From: an uncultured Prevotella sp.
GTDB taxonomy: Bacteria; Bacteroidota; Bacteroidia; Bacteroidales; Bacteroidaceae
Assembly (NCBI GenBank): GCA_947167845.1
Contig: CAMVJQ010000009.1
Span: 1-56,370, forward strand
Direction: 5' to 3'
Length of the DNA stretch: 56,370 nucleotides
A model generated the notes under the pieces. It was given only the letters and a program-made list of their open reading frames with translations. It ran no database searches and had not been told where the DNA came from. Position numbers and translations under genes: made by a program. How positions within the stretch are numbered: the stretch's first letter is position 1; each line of letters opens with the position of its first letter. Of this stretch, positions 8,522 to 16,782 are shown piece after piece.

Positions 8522-10645
8522 ATGACAAGTCCCTTGAGATACAGTTGGCAGAGGTTGGCGGTTGTGCTGGCGATGCTGATGATGGTAAGTGCTGTCGCAG
8601 CACAGAGATCCTTTAAGCAGGTGATGCGTGAGACATCGCCAGAGTTCTTCAAAACCGATGAAGCCCGACATATCGGCGAGCAATTGCTACTGTATCAGCG
8701 CGTCACAGGTGGATGGCCAAAGAATATTGACATGGCGCGCCAACTGAGTGAAAAGGAACGGGCAAAGGTACTTGCAGCCAAGTCCAGACGAGACGACTCA
8801 ACAACCGACAATGGGGCAACCACCTCCCAAATGTTCTTCTTGGCTAATCTCTATCAACAGACCAAGGACAAGAGGTTTCGCGATGCCTTTCGGCAGGGTG
8901 TTGAGTACCTTTTGAGCGGGCAATACGAGAATGGTGGCTGGCCACAGTTCTGGCCGGAGATGCGCGACTATCAGATTCATATTACCTATAATGACGATGC
9001 AATGGTCAACACGCTGATGCTGCTTCGGGATATGGCTGCTCAGAAAGAGCCTTATCAGGGTGGGCTGACGGATAAAAGCCAGCGGAAACGGATGGAGATG
9101 GCCTTTGCCAAGGGGATAGAGTGTATCTTGGCGACACAGATCGTGACGGACGGCCAATTGACAGTCTGGTGTCAGCAGCATGACCGTGAGACATTGAAGC
9201 CTGCCTCTGCGCGCGCATTTGAACTGGCATCATATTGCACGATGGAAAGTGCGTCGATTACCCAACTGCTGATGGAACTTCCTAACCCCGATGAACGGGT
9301 GAAGCGGGCTGTTCATGCGGCTATGAGGTGGTTCGACAAATACAAGTTGACTGGTTATCAACTGAAACGTGTTGGAGAGCGTTTGAGGCCAGGGGAGAAC
9401 ACTTGGCTGGAGCCTAACCCGGATGCCAAGCCTATCTGGGCACGGTTCTATGACTTTGAACGGAACGAACCTTTTGTATGCGACCGTGACGGAATTCCCC
9501 GCCGTCACCTCGAACAGATAGGAAGTGAACGCCGAAACGGCTATGGGTGGTATGGCGATCGTCCGGCCAGTCTGTATCCGAAGTATGAAAAGTGGGCTGA
9601 CAAGTATGACCCAGCGAACAAAGTAAGTATCAGTCTGCTGACGAAAGGGGCTAATGAGAACGGTACGATAGTCTGGTTTCGTAAGCCTGTGGTTGATCCT
9701 GCCGACTTTGATGCCATTGTCAATGCTGGAGACAGCATTCAACAGGTTATCGAGAAGGCACCAGCCACCCCGTCGAAACCCTATAAGATTCTGATCCGTA
9801 AAGGCACTTATCATCAGAAGGTGATTATAGACAGACCGAATATCGTATTGGTTGGAGAAGACCGCGACAGTACATGTCTGGTGCTTGCAGAGACTGCCAA
9901 GACGCGCCAGATTACCGAATATCACGGTAAGCCTGTTGGCAATGGCGTTATCGTTCTGCAGGAAGGGGCGGATGACTGCGTAATCAGCGGTCTTACTGTC
10001 TATAATAATTATGGTACAGTGATCGAGCCGGGGAATACCACTCACCAGATGGCCATTTTCGGACGTGCCACACGCACCATCATCATCAATAGTACTATCA
10101 AGGCCGACGGCAACGATGCACTCTCGCTTTGGGCACCCGGCGGCAACGGCATGTACTATCATGCCGACCTCACCTTGGAGTGCCCCGGTGTTGACTTCCT
10201 CTGTCCTCGTGGTTGGTGCTATGCGACACGATGTCGTTTCATGGGTGATAGCCGTGCCATCATCTGGCATGATGGCCGGGGCGACAAGTCCAAGAAACTG
10301 GTTATAAAAGATTCCTATTTTGATGCGAAATCGCCGACAGTGCTTGGCCGCTACCATCACGACGCGCAGTTCCTGCTTCTGAACTGCAAGATGTCCAAGA
10401 ACATTCTGGACCAGAACATCTCCTATGCCTATACAGACAAGGTGCTTGATCCCTGTCCTTGGGGGCAGCGCGCCTACTATTATAATTGTATGCGTGAGGG
10501 CGGCGATAGTGGTTGGCTGACCAATAATCTGGAAAAGTCGGAGGAAGCCCCCGAATTTCATGCCGTCACGGCCCGTTGGACATTCAATGGCAAATGGGAT
10601 CCCGAGTCGCGAATACGAGACCTTTGGAAGGTCCTGGCTTACTAA
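8522..10645 (+). CDS. Secreted pectate lyase PL10 fused to CE8-like pectinesterase domain
   Basis: 707 residues from the ATG at 8522; an upstream GTG at 8489 only adds residues ahead of a good signal peptide (cleavage after VSAVAA). Residues about 30-340 match PL10/PelA lyases: LLYQRVTGGWPKNIDMA, GGWPQFWPEMRDYQIHITYNDDAMV and ETLKPASARAFELASY. Residues about 375-690 match the CE8 right-handed beta-helix, but with changes: VDFLCPRG keeps one catalytic Asp and VLGRYHHDA keeps the Arg, while the usual QDT segment (Gln plus first Asp) is replaced. The lyase cleaves de-esterified galacturonan by beta-elimination; the second domain may have altered activity or bind substrate. It converges on the minus-strand pectin genes and has no recognisable promoter of its own. 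Confidence 0.88.
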   Translation: MTSPLRYSWQRLAVVLAMLMMVSAVAAQRSFKQVMRETSPEFFKTDEARHIGEQLLLYQRVTGGWPKNIDMARQLSEKERAKVLAAKSRRDDSTTDNGATTSQMFFLANLYQQTKDKRFRDAFRQGVEYLLSGQYENGGWPQFWPEMRDYQIHITYNDDAMVNTLMLLRDMAAQKEPYQGGLTDKSQRKRMEMAFAKGIECILATQIVTDGQLTVWCQQHDRETLKPASARAFELASYCTMESASITQLLMELPNPDERVKRAVHAAMRWFDKYKLTGYQLKRVGERLRPGENTWLEPNPDAKPIWARFYDFERNEPFVCDRDGIPRRHLEQIGSERRNGYGWYGDRPASLYPKYEKWADKYDPANKVSISLLTKGANENGTIVWFRKPVVDPADFDAIVNAGDSIQQVIEKAPATPSKPYKILIRKGTYHQKVIIDRPNIVLVGEDRDSTCLVLAETAKTRQITEYHGKPVGNGVIVLQEGADDCVISGLTVYNNYGTVIEPGNTTHQMAIFGRATRTIIINSTIKADGNDALSLWAPGGNGMYYHADLTLECPGVDFLCPRGWCYATRCRFMGDSRAIIWHDGRGDKSKKLVIKDSYFDAKSPTVLGRYHHDAQFLLLNCKMSKNILDQNISYAYTDKVLDPCPWGQRAYYYNCMREGGDSGWLTNNLEKSEEAPEFHAVTARWTFNGKWDPESRIRDLWKVLAY

Positions 10646-10648
10646 GAG

Positions 10649-10676
10649 AAAAATCTCCCCATTCGGGGAGATTTTT
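10649..10676. terminator. Bidirectional terminator between convergent pectin genes
   Basis: Perfect inverted repeat AAAAATCTCCCC / GGGGAGATTTTT around ATTC. It has T tracts on both strands and ends directly at the stop codon of the GH3 gene. Confidence 0.92.
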
Positions 10677-13328
10677 CTATCTGATGGTAATGACGGTATT
10701 CTTCTGATCTCTGTCGGCACTTGAATTGCCTACCATCATTTCGTATTTGCCAGGCACCACGCGCATCGTATTCGTCTTCGCATCCCATCCCTCAAAGTTC
10801 TTGCGGGGCAGGTCGATGCTGACGGTCTTCGATTCGCCAGGCATCAGTTCCACTTGCTTATAGGCGCGCAGTGACTTTAGCGGCCCTCCCTTGTCCGCCA
10901 TGTTGCGGATATAGACTTGGACAGTTTCCATACCAGTCGCATTCCCGACATTCTTTACACTCACGCGTACCTTATTATTACTATATACAGGTTTGCCAAT
11001 CTCGAATTGTGTATAACTCAAGCCATAGCCAAATGGGAATAATGCTTCACCCGTGAAGTAGCGGTAGGTGCGGTTCTTCATCGTGTAGTCGAGGAAGTCG
11101 GGCAGGTCGCTGGTGCTGCGGTAGAAGGTGACGGGCAACTTGCCACTGGGGGTATACTGTCCGAAGAGTACCTCGGCGAGTGCCGTGCCGCCCTGCTCAC
11201 CGTCATACCACCATTGTATAATTGCATCACACGACTCTGTCTCAGGCAGCAGTGCTATCGCTGAGCCGGAGCAATTGACGAAGACGACTTTCTTGCCCGC
11301 TTTATGCAGCGTGGCGAGCATGTCGCGCTGGGCTTGTGGCAGTTCGATACTGGTGCGGTCGCCCCCCTTGAAGCCCGGCTCACTGACTTTCATTTCCTCG
11401 CCTTCCAGACTGGGTGAAATGCCTCCTACGAAGATGACAGTCTCAGTGCTGCCAATCTGTGCGAGCAGTTCTTCGGCAGTAGGACTCACTTTCTTGACGA
11501 TATCGAAATTTAGGGCTGCGTAACCCGTCTCCTGGACATAGTCAATCTGAATGCGGTAGTGCTGTCCTGCCTTGACTTTCAGTTCTTTCTGTCCGCCCTG
11601 TATGCGATGGCGTACCTTCCAGATGTCCACGATGGTGTCGGCATTCACTATCAGTCGAAGTTTGTCGTCTGCACTGATGCCAAAAATGAGCGTCTCATCC
11701 TTGGTCGGGATAAATGTGCCGTCAAGGCGAGCAGAGAAGTTCTCCAGGTTGACGCCTGGTGTAAACACCGTATTGCCGCCGTTGCTTAAGTGGATAGGCG
11801 ACTTGATGTTGACCACTGCAGAGGGGATGCCCTGCATCTCTGTGTTATTCCAGAAGGTAGCCTGAATGCCCTTGTTGCCCAATGGGTCATTCACTTCGTC
11901 GAAGCGGCTCTCAAATGACTCATTGCGGGTGAGGCCACAACCTTGTATATACCTGATACTGCTGTTGGGATTGATGGCCTTGGCTTTCTTCAAGATACCT
12001 TCGAGGGCAGTGATGGTGCGGGTGGGGTAGCCGCTGTAGTTGCCCCACATCATCACGGAATCGTTGGCATTGGGCCCCATGACGACTATGTCTGTTGCAG
12101 AGCCGGAGGTCTGCATTTTTCCAAGAGGTAGTATATTGTTCTTGTTCTGTAAGAGCACGATGCTCTTGAGAGCCATTTGGTAGGCCAGCGACTTGTGCTC
12201 TTTAGAAGCCACGACACTCTCGGGTATCTTCGTCCAGGGATTTTGATCATCGGCATCGAAGTCGCCCAATTCAAAGCGGGCAATCAGCAGTCTGCGCAGA
12301 CTGCGGTCGAGATCGGCTTCTTTGATGTCGCCGCGCTTGATGGCAGCAGGCAGATTCTTATAGATGCTTCCACACTCTACATCTGTACCGGCAAGCACAG
12401 CCTTGGCAGCGGCCTCTTCACCGTCTTTGGCCACATTGTGCCATTGGGGCAGGAAGTCACGGATGGCGCCGCAGTCACTGGTGATGAGTCCGTCGAATCC
12501 CCATTCGTCGCGTAGTATCTGTTGTTCATAGCGGGTCTGGGCGCAGCAGGCCTGACCGTCTATCCGCTGGTAGGCGCACATCACCTCGGCCACTTTGCCC
12601 TCTTGCACCAGGGCCTTGAAGGCTGGCAGGTAGGTCTCCCAGAGGTCGCGTTCCGGCAGGTCCTCGATGTTGAACTCATGGCGGTTCCATTCCGGACCGC
12701 TGTGTACGGCAAAGTGCTTGGCGCAGGCAAGCAACTTGCGGTAGGCGGATTGTCCTGGGTTTACAGGAGTGTCGGGTCCAGCCAGTGGCTTCCCGTCATA
12801 AGTGTAACCTTGCAAGCCGCGAACGACTGCCAGGCCCATCTTGCTGGTCAGATAGGGGTCTTCGCCGTATGTCTCCTGGCCACGTCCCCAGCGGGGGTCA
12901 CGGAAAATGTTAATGTTTGGTGTCCAGAACGATAGGCTTTGGTATCGCTTGATATTGCCAGAGCGCTTGGCCTGTTGTGCTTTCACACGGGCTTCATCGC
13001 TCACGGCTGTGAATACCTTGTGCAGTAAGCCGTCATCCCAGGATGCAGCCATACCCATCGTGATAGGGAATACGGTGGCAAAACCGTTGCGGCCTACCCC
13101 ATGTAGGGCCTCGTTCCACCACTGGAACTGAGGGATGCCTAACCGCTCGATGGCAGGAGAGGTGTCCATCATCAGTTTTACTTTCTCTTCCTGTGTCAGT
13201 CGTCCGAGCAAGTCATCAGCACGCTGTTCTGCTGACAGGCTTGGGTTCTGGTAGGGCAGTTGCTGGGCTGTGGCTGTAGTAAGACTTAAGCCAAGCACGA
13301 GTGATGCTAAGAATTGTTTCTTTCTCAT
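10677..13328 (-). CDS. GH3-family beta-glycosidase with PA14 domain (probable beta-xylosidase/beta-glucosidase)
   Basis: 883 residues with a signal peptide (cleaved after TTATA). The N-terminal (beta/alpha)8 domain has WWNEALHGVGR, KHFAVHSGPE and the nucleophile segment GLITSDCGAI (Asp about 285). The second alpha/beta domain has VVMGPNAND, an inserted PA14 domain occupies about 480-610, and a fibronectin-III-like domain closes the protein. The order is the one seen in periplasmic GH3 beta-xylosidases and beta-glucosidases. In this locus it could remove xylose or glucose side chains of pectin; specificity is not visible. Last gene of a three-gene operon; 5 bases separate it from the upstream gene. 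Confidence 0.9.
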   Translation of the reverse strand: MRKKQFLASLVLGLSLTTATAQQLPYQNPSLSAEQRADDLLGRLTQEEKVKLMMDTSPAIERLGIPQFQWWNEALHGVGRNGFATVFPITMGMAASWDDGLLHKVFTAVSDEARVKAQQAKRSGNIKRYQSLSFWTPNINIFRDPRWGRGQETYGEDPYLTSKMGLAVVRGLQGYTYDGKPLAGPDTPVNPGQSAYRKLLACAKHFAVHSGPEWNRHEFNIEDLPERDLWETYLPAFKALVQEGKVAEVMCAYQRIDGQACCAQTRYEQQILRDEWGFDGLITSDCGAIRDFLPQWHNVAKDGEEAAAKAVLAGTDVECGSIYKNLPAAIKRGDIKEADLDRSLRRLLIARFELGDFDADDQNPWTKIPESVVASKEHKSLAYQMALKSIVLLQNKNNILPLGKMQTSGSATDIVVMGPNANDSVMMWGNYSGYPTRTITALEGILKKAKAINPNSSIRYIQGCGLTRNESFESRFDEVNDPLGNKGIQATFWNNTEMQGIPSAVVNIKSPIHLSNGGNTVFTPGVNLENFSARLDGTFIPTKDETLIFGISADDKLRLIVNADTIVDIWKVRHRIQGGQKELKVKAGQHYRIQIDYVQETGYAALNFDIVKKVSPTAEELLAQIGSTETVIFVGGISPSLEGEEMKVSEPGFKGGDRTSIELPQAQRDMLATLHKAGKKVVFVNCSGSAIALLPETESCDAIIQWWYDGEQGGTALAEVLFGQYTPSGKLPVTFYRSTSDLPDFLDYTMKNRTYRYFTGEALFPFGYGLSYTQFEIGKPVYSNNKVRVSVKNVGNATGMETVQVYIRNMADKGGPLKSLRAYKQVELMPGESKTVSIDLPRKNFEGWDAKTNTMRVVPGKYEMMVGNSSADRDQKNTVITIR

Positions 13329-13333
13329 AAGTG

Positions 13334-14506
13334 TTATCTGTTTCTTGTTAGTAATTCAATGGGTATGATACTACAAACGACATCCTCTTTGTTTACGGAG
13401 TAGCCGATGTAGAGTTTGTTATCGTGTATCATGGCTTTCGGATAACTATAGCCAATGGTCTTGTATCTTCCCTCATAGCGTTTGGCAGGCAGGTCACCTG
13501 TAGCCCCGCTTCTGATGAGTAGTGCACGGTCGAATAGTATTCCGTCATCGCTGAGTTGTAGCACCAATGGCCATCGCCACTTCCCGTTGGCAGGACAACT
13601 CACCATATAGGCTGTGCCGTCTGGCAGATTCCCTGCACATTGCTTGGTTCGGGCATCTGGCATGTTGGTCAGTTCCGCCTTTGTCCATGTCTGGCCCATA
13701 TCTGTACTGATGGCAGCCAGTTTTCTGAAACTACTTCTCTGGTCGCGGAACAACATCACAATGCTACCGTCCCGTCGCAGGTATTGACTGGGCTCAAGTT
13801 CACGCGACTGCTTCCCTCTGTCTTCTGCCAGAAAATCGCCCTTTTGCCAGCCACTTCTCCCTGTAGGATCATTGGTGTAGGCAGGACATACGTGCAGACC
13901 AGGCTGGAAATGGATAGCCCCGACAATGCGTCCGTTGGGGAGTGGGCGAGGATCTTGTTCCAATACACCATTCATATCGAATCCTTCTGCCATCCTGACT
14001 GCCTGCATCGGGCTCCAGTTGATGCCGTCAGTGGTTGTTTGGTAGCAGGTCTCACCGCCTCGTGGCTCCAGTCCCTTTGGCCAGATGTCAATGAAGGCTG
14101 TCAACGTATCACAGTCTGCAAGCCAGCCCCCCGATGTGCAGTAATAGCCGGTTGTAGGGGTGGCAAGGACCATAGGCTCACTCCAATTCTGACCGTTGTC
14201 TGTACTCCTGCTATAGGCCACCCATGTGTCATCACTGTCCTCGTCAGTCGGCGAACTCTGCCACATGCAGTAGATAGTGCCCTTGAAGGCAGCCATCACC
14301 ACGCCATTGGCATAGTGGTCCGTCTCGTCAGTAGCCTGATGAATGGTATAGTGATTGATGCCTGGCGCTGCCTGTAGACCCAGCGTTTCGTGCTGCGTCG
14401 TGTCTATCACCCCTTCGGCCAGTCGTGGCAACCAGTCCCCAGCCTGCATAGAGTAGGGGATGGCTGCCAGTAGACAGATTGTCATCAGTTTGAGGCTGGG
14501 TTTCAT
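13334..14506 (-). CDS. Sialidase-like beta-propeller glycosidase
   Basis: 390 residues with a signal peptide (cleaved near MQAG). Two clear Asp-boxes, STDNGQNW (101-108) and STDMGQTW (267-274), and a weaker TTDGINW (158-164) mark a bacterial-neuraminidase-type beta-propeller. A conserved YEGRYKTIGYSYPKAMIHDNKLYIGYS segment closes it. A sialic acid substrate is unlikely in a pectin locus; propellers of this fold in Bacteroidota plant-glycan loci include rhamnosidases and lyases acting on uronic-acid or rhamnose linkages, so the true substrate is open. It sits between PL1 and GH3 in one operon, 10 and 5 bases from them. Confidence 0.72.
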   Translation of the reverse strand: MKPSLKLMTICLLAAIPYSMQAGDWLPRLAEGVIDTTQHETLGLQAAPGINHYTIHQATDETDHYANGVVMAAFKGTIYCMWQSSPTDEDSDDTWVAYSRSTDNGQNWSEPMVLATPTTGYYCTSGGWLADCDTLTAFIDIWPKGLEPRGGETCYQTTTDGINWSPMQAVRMAEGFDMNGVLEQDPRPLPNGRIVGAIHFQPGLHVCPAYTNDPTGRSGWQKGDFLAEDRGKQSRELEPSQYLRRDGSIVMLFRDQRSSFRKLAAISTDMGQTWTKAELTNMPDARTKQCAGNLPDGTAYMVSCPANGKWRWPLVLQLSDDGILFDRALLIRSGATGDLPAKRYEGRYKTIGYSYPKAMIHDNKLYIGYSVNKEDVVCSIIPIELLTRNR

Positions 14507-14516
14507 CAGTGTTATT

Positions 14517-16568
14517 CTATCTTTCTAAATATTTCTTCCCGTTTTTGATGTAAAGGCCTTTGTGGGGATGCTGCACTTCCATTCCCTGAAGATTGTACAG
14601 TCTCTCATTGGCAGGCGTTATGGCAGTCTTGCTGATACCTGTTGCTGATGCCGTATAAAGTGTAATCTTATAGCACGACTGTGCATCGCCCTTCGGCGTG
14701 AACGAAAGTTTGCCAGCGACAGGCTGTGCAAATTCAATGGTGTGGGTTGCCCTATTCACTTCGGCGTCTCTTGGAGGAAAGACATAGTCGGTCGAGGCAT
14801 AGTTCTTGCCAGCCAATTCACCAAGATAGCCCGTTGCTCCATCTGCATTGCAATAGCCGTAGATTGTTATTTTGCTGATGCTGATGCCGTCTGGAATAGT
14901 GATTGTGTACTGCTTGTTTCTTGAATACTTGATGGTTCCGTCACTACCTGTTGCAGGAGAACCTGTCTGGTCAATCTTGAAGCCTTCGGCAAAGGTCCAG
15001 TCACCATTGGATGTTTGCTGGCTAATGTCATATTCAGAGGCTTGTTGCTCTTCACCTTCATTGATAACGCTGCCCATCAGATGCCCGCCTTCATATTGCT
15101 TTTCTGTGATGTCAGCAACCAATGAGTTCATATAGACCTCCAGATTGGTGTATCCTTCAGCATTGGTGGAGTTCCCGTCTGCCGCATCGTCAGGATTCAG
15201 GCCGTTGGCTTTCTCCCATTCGTCAGGCATACCGTCACCATCAGTATCTGTTGGAGCCGCGTCGCTTTTTAGTGTTGGCCATGCGCTCCAGTCTGAACCG
15301 GCGTCCTTGGGTTTGTTGTCATCCTGTGAGTTGATCATTCCTGGTTCGCATCCATTGCCTGTATAGGTGGCCTTGCCATTGCGGGTGTCACTGATCATCA
15401 GTTCGTCATACGTGTCACGGTGTAGCGAGCAGCCTACGTAGTCAAGCACTTTCTCATAAGCCTTGGTGGCAGTGTGGGTGGTGGTTTGGATGAAGTAGAT
15501 AGGCTCCTCCAGTTTGATGGTGTCCTGTGTGGTTTTGGTGAATGTGCCGTCATTGCCATTGGCATCTACCTGGTCGATAATGCCGATCTTCCAGTTGTCA
15601 TTTGTCACGTCAGCCCACTTCTCGTTGACATTGCCAGTGACGTACAGATGTCCCCAAAGGTGGAGGGCCGGTGCATAGGCTGGATAGGTCTTGATATAGT
15701 CGTTAGTACGGCAGCCTATACCGGCAATACGCTTTTGATAGCCTTCCTTACGGTTCAGCGTAGCGGGGCCTGGCTTATAATAATTGTTGACGATGTTCAC
15801 ATTCATGCCTTCGCCGCCATAACAGCCGTTGCCGCCGTAGTTGTAGATGACATTGTTACGCATGTCCATCCGCTCATCCAATTGCGTAGTGGGTCTCGGG
15901 CCAAGTCGGGGGGTACGTGAGCCGTGATGGGCTATCAGGTTGTGGTGGAATGAGGCTCCGCTACCACCCCAGTTGCCGCCGTAGCCGTGATTGCCCTTAG
16001 AGTGACCTGCTGCTACAAGACTCTGTGATACCAAGCACCATTGTACGGTCGTATTCTTATTGCCGAGTACGGAGAGGCATTCATCAATCGACCAACTGAC
16101 GGAACAGTGGTCAATCATCCAGTCTTGCTGGTCGAAGCCGCCGAAACCGTCCCATCCATCTGCGCCGTTGACTTTGACATTCTTGTTCCCAAGTCTGAAT
16201 CTCATATAGCGCACAATGATATTATTGCCTTTCATCACGCAGGGATAGTCAGCCACGCAGATGCCATCACCAGGGGCCGTCTGTCCGGCGATAGTGGTGT
16301 TGCTGCCGATGTTAAGTCCAGACTCCAGGTGGATGGTTCCTGATACGTCAAAAACAATAGTCTTAGTTCCTCCCTGATTAAGCGCCCAGCGGAGCGATCC
16401 TGCGCCAGAGTCTTTCAGGTTAGTCACGTGATACACATTGCCACCACGTCCACCAGTGACATAGCGCCCGAATCCTTCAGCACCGGGGAATGCCGGCGTT
16501 TTTTCTTGTGCTAGGGCCGTAAAGGTAAAGAGTGTTACCAAACCGACCAGTTTCATTCTAATGTTCAT
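14517..16568 (-). CDS. Secreted PL1-family pectate lyase with Ca-binding linker and C-terminal tail
   Basis: About 683 residues from the ATG at 16568 (MNIRMKLVGLVT...). The longer frame to 16601 needs a TTG start that coincides with a TATCTTTG box. After the signal peptide, the mature protein begins APFPGAEGFGRYVTGGRGG-like and forms a PL1 beta-helix with WMIDHCSVSWSIDE and the catalytic-Arg segment HHGSRTPRLG. A DTDGDGMPDEWE calcium-binding linker (about 440-450) leads to a beta-sandwich of unknown role and then a conserved 26-residue tail (YNLQGMEV...KGLYIKNGKKYLER). It cleaves polygalacturonate by beta-elimination. First gene of the PL1 / propeller / GH3 operon. Confidence 0.9.
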   Translation of the reverse strand: MNIRMKLVGLVTLFTFTALAQEKTPAFPGAEGFGRYVTGGRGGNVYHVTNLKDSGAGSLRWALNQGGTKTIVFDVSGTIHLESGLNIGSNTTIAGQTAPGDGICVADYPCVMKGNNIIVRYMRFRLGNKNVKVNGADGWDGFGGFDQQDWMIDHCSVSWSIDECLSVLGNKNTTVQWCLVSQSLVAAGHSKGNHGYGGNWGGSGASFHHNLIAHHGSRTPRLGPRPTTQLDERMDMRNNVIYNYGGNGCYGGEGMNVNIVNNYYKPGPATLNRKEGYQKRIAGIGCRTNDYIKTYPAYAPALHLWGHLYVTGNVNEKWADVTNDNWKIGIIDQVDANGNDGTFTKTTQDTIKLEEPIYFIQTTTHTATKAYEKVLDYVGCSLHRDTYDELMISDTRNGKATYTGNGCEPGMINSQDDNKPKDAGSDWSAWPTLKSDAAPTDTDGDGMPDEWEKANGLNPDDAADGNSTNAEGYTNLEVYMNSLVADITEKQYEGGHLMGSVINEGEEQQASEYDISQQTSNGDWTFAEGFKIDQTGSPATGSDGTIKYSRNKQYTITIPDGISISKITIYGYCNADGATGYLGELAGKNYASTDYVFPPRDAEVNRATHTIEFAQPVAGKLSFTPKGDAQSCYKITLYTASATGISKTAITPANERLYNLQGMEVQHPHKGLYIKNGKKYLER

Positions 16569-16598
16569 TATGTTTTTATTAATTTGTTTTTGCGGGTG

Positions 16599-16606
16599 CA
16601 AAGATA
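16599..16606 (-). promoter_or_regulatory. Isolated TATCTTTG box near the PL1 start
   Basis: CAAAGATA on the plus strand reads TATCTTTG on the minus strand, 31 bases before the proposed ATG. It has no -33 partner at the expected distance, so the promoter at 16684-16715 is the better candidate. Confidence 0.35.
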
Positions 16607-16683
16607 TCTCTTTTACTTATGATAGGAGAGTAATATTTATCTGAATCCGATGATTATTTGTCAGTAGTACACATAATACGTTG

Positions 16684-16715
16684 CAAAGATACAAACTTAT
16701 TCCGAAATCTGCAAG
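16684..16715 (-). promoter_or_regulatory. Promoter of the PL1 / propeller / GH3 operon
   Basis: Minus-strand TATCTTTG (16684-16691) with CTTG (16712-16715) 20 bp upstream. It lies directly behind the terminator of the previous gene. No CGTAAACGTTTACG operator is present at the distance seen at the other pectin promoters. Confidence 0.55.
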
Positions 16716-16725
16716 TTTAGGTTTG

Positions 16726-16757
16726 AAAAAGGTGGAGACTCGTAATGAGTTTCCACC
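16726..16757 (-). terminator. Terminator of the 16783-18897 gene
   Basis: Inverted repeat GGTGGAGACTC (16731-16741) / GAGTTTCCACC (16747-16757), 10 of 11 paired, followed on the minus strand by five T. Confidence 0.85.
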
Positions 16758-16782
16758 TTAATAGATTATGATAGTTCGAAAA

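Noticed and set aside
9230..10720. 496-codon open frame on the minus strand opposite the PL10-CE8 gene
   Set aside because: It lies fully antisense to a well-supported gene, has no recognisable domain or start signal, and its sequence is rich in His/Ile as expected for a shadow frame.
13334..14506. True sialidase
   Set aside because: Asp-boxes show only the fold; no sialic-acid genes are nearby and all neighbours act on pectin, so the functional name was not adopted.
16569..16601. Longer N terminus for the PL1 gene starting at 16601
   Set aside because: It needs a TTG start overlapping a TATCTTTG box and puts 11 polar residues ahead of a good signal peptide that begins at the ATG at 16568.
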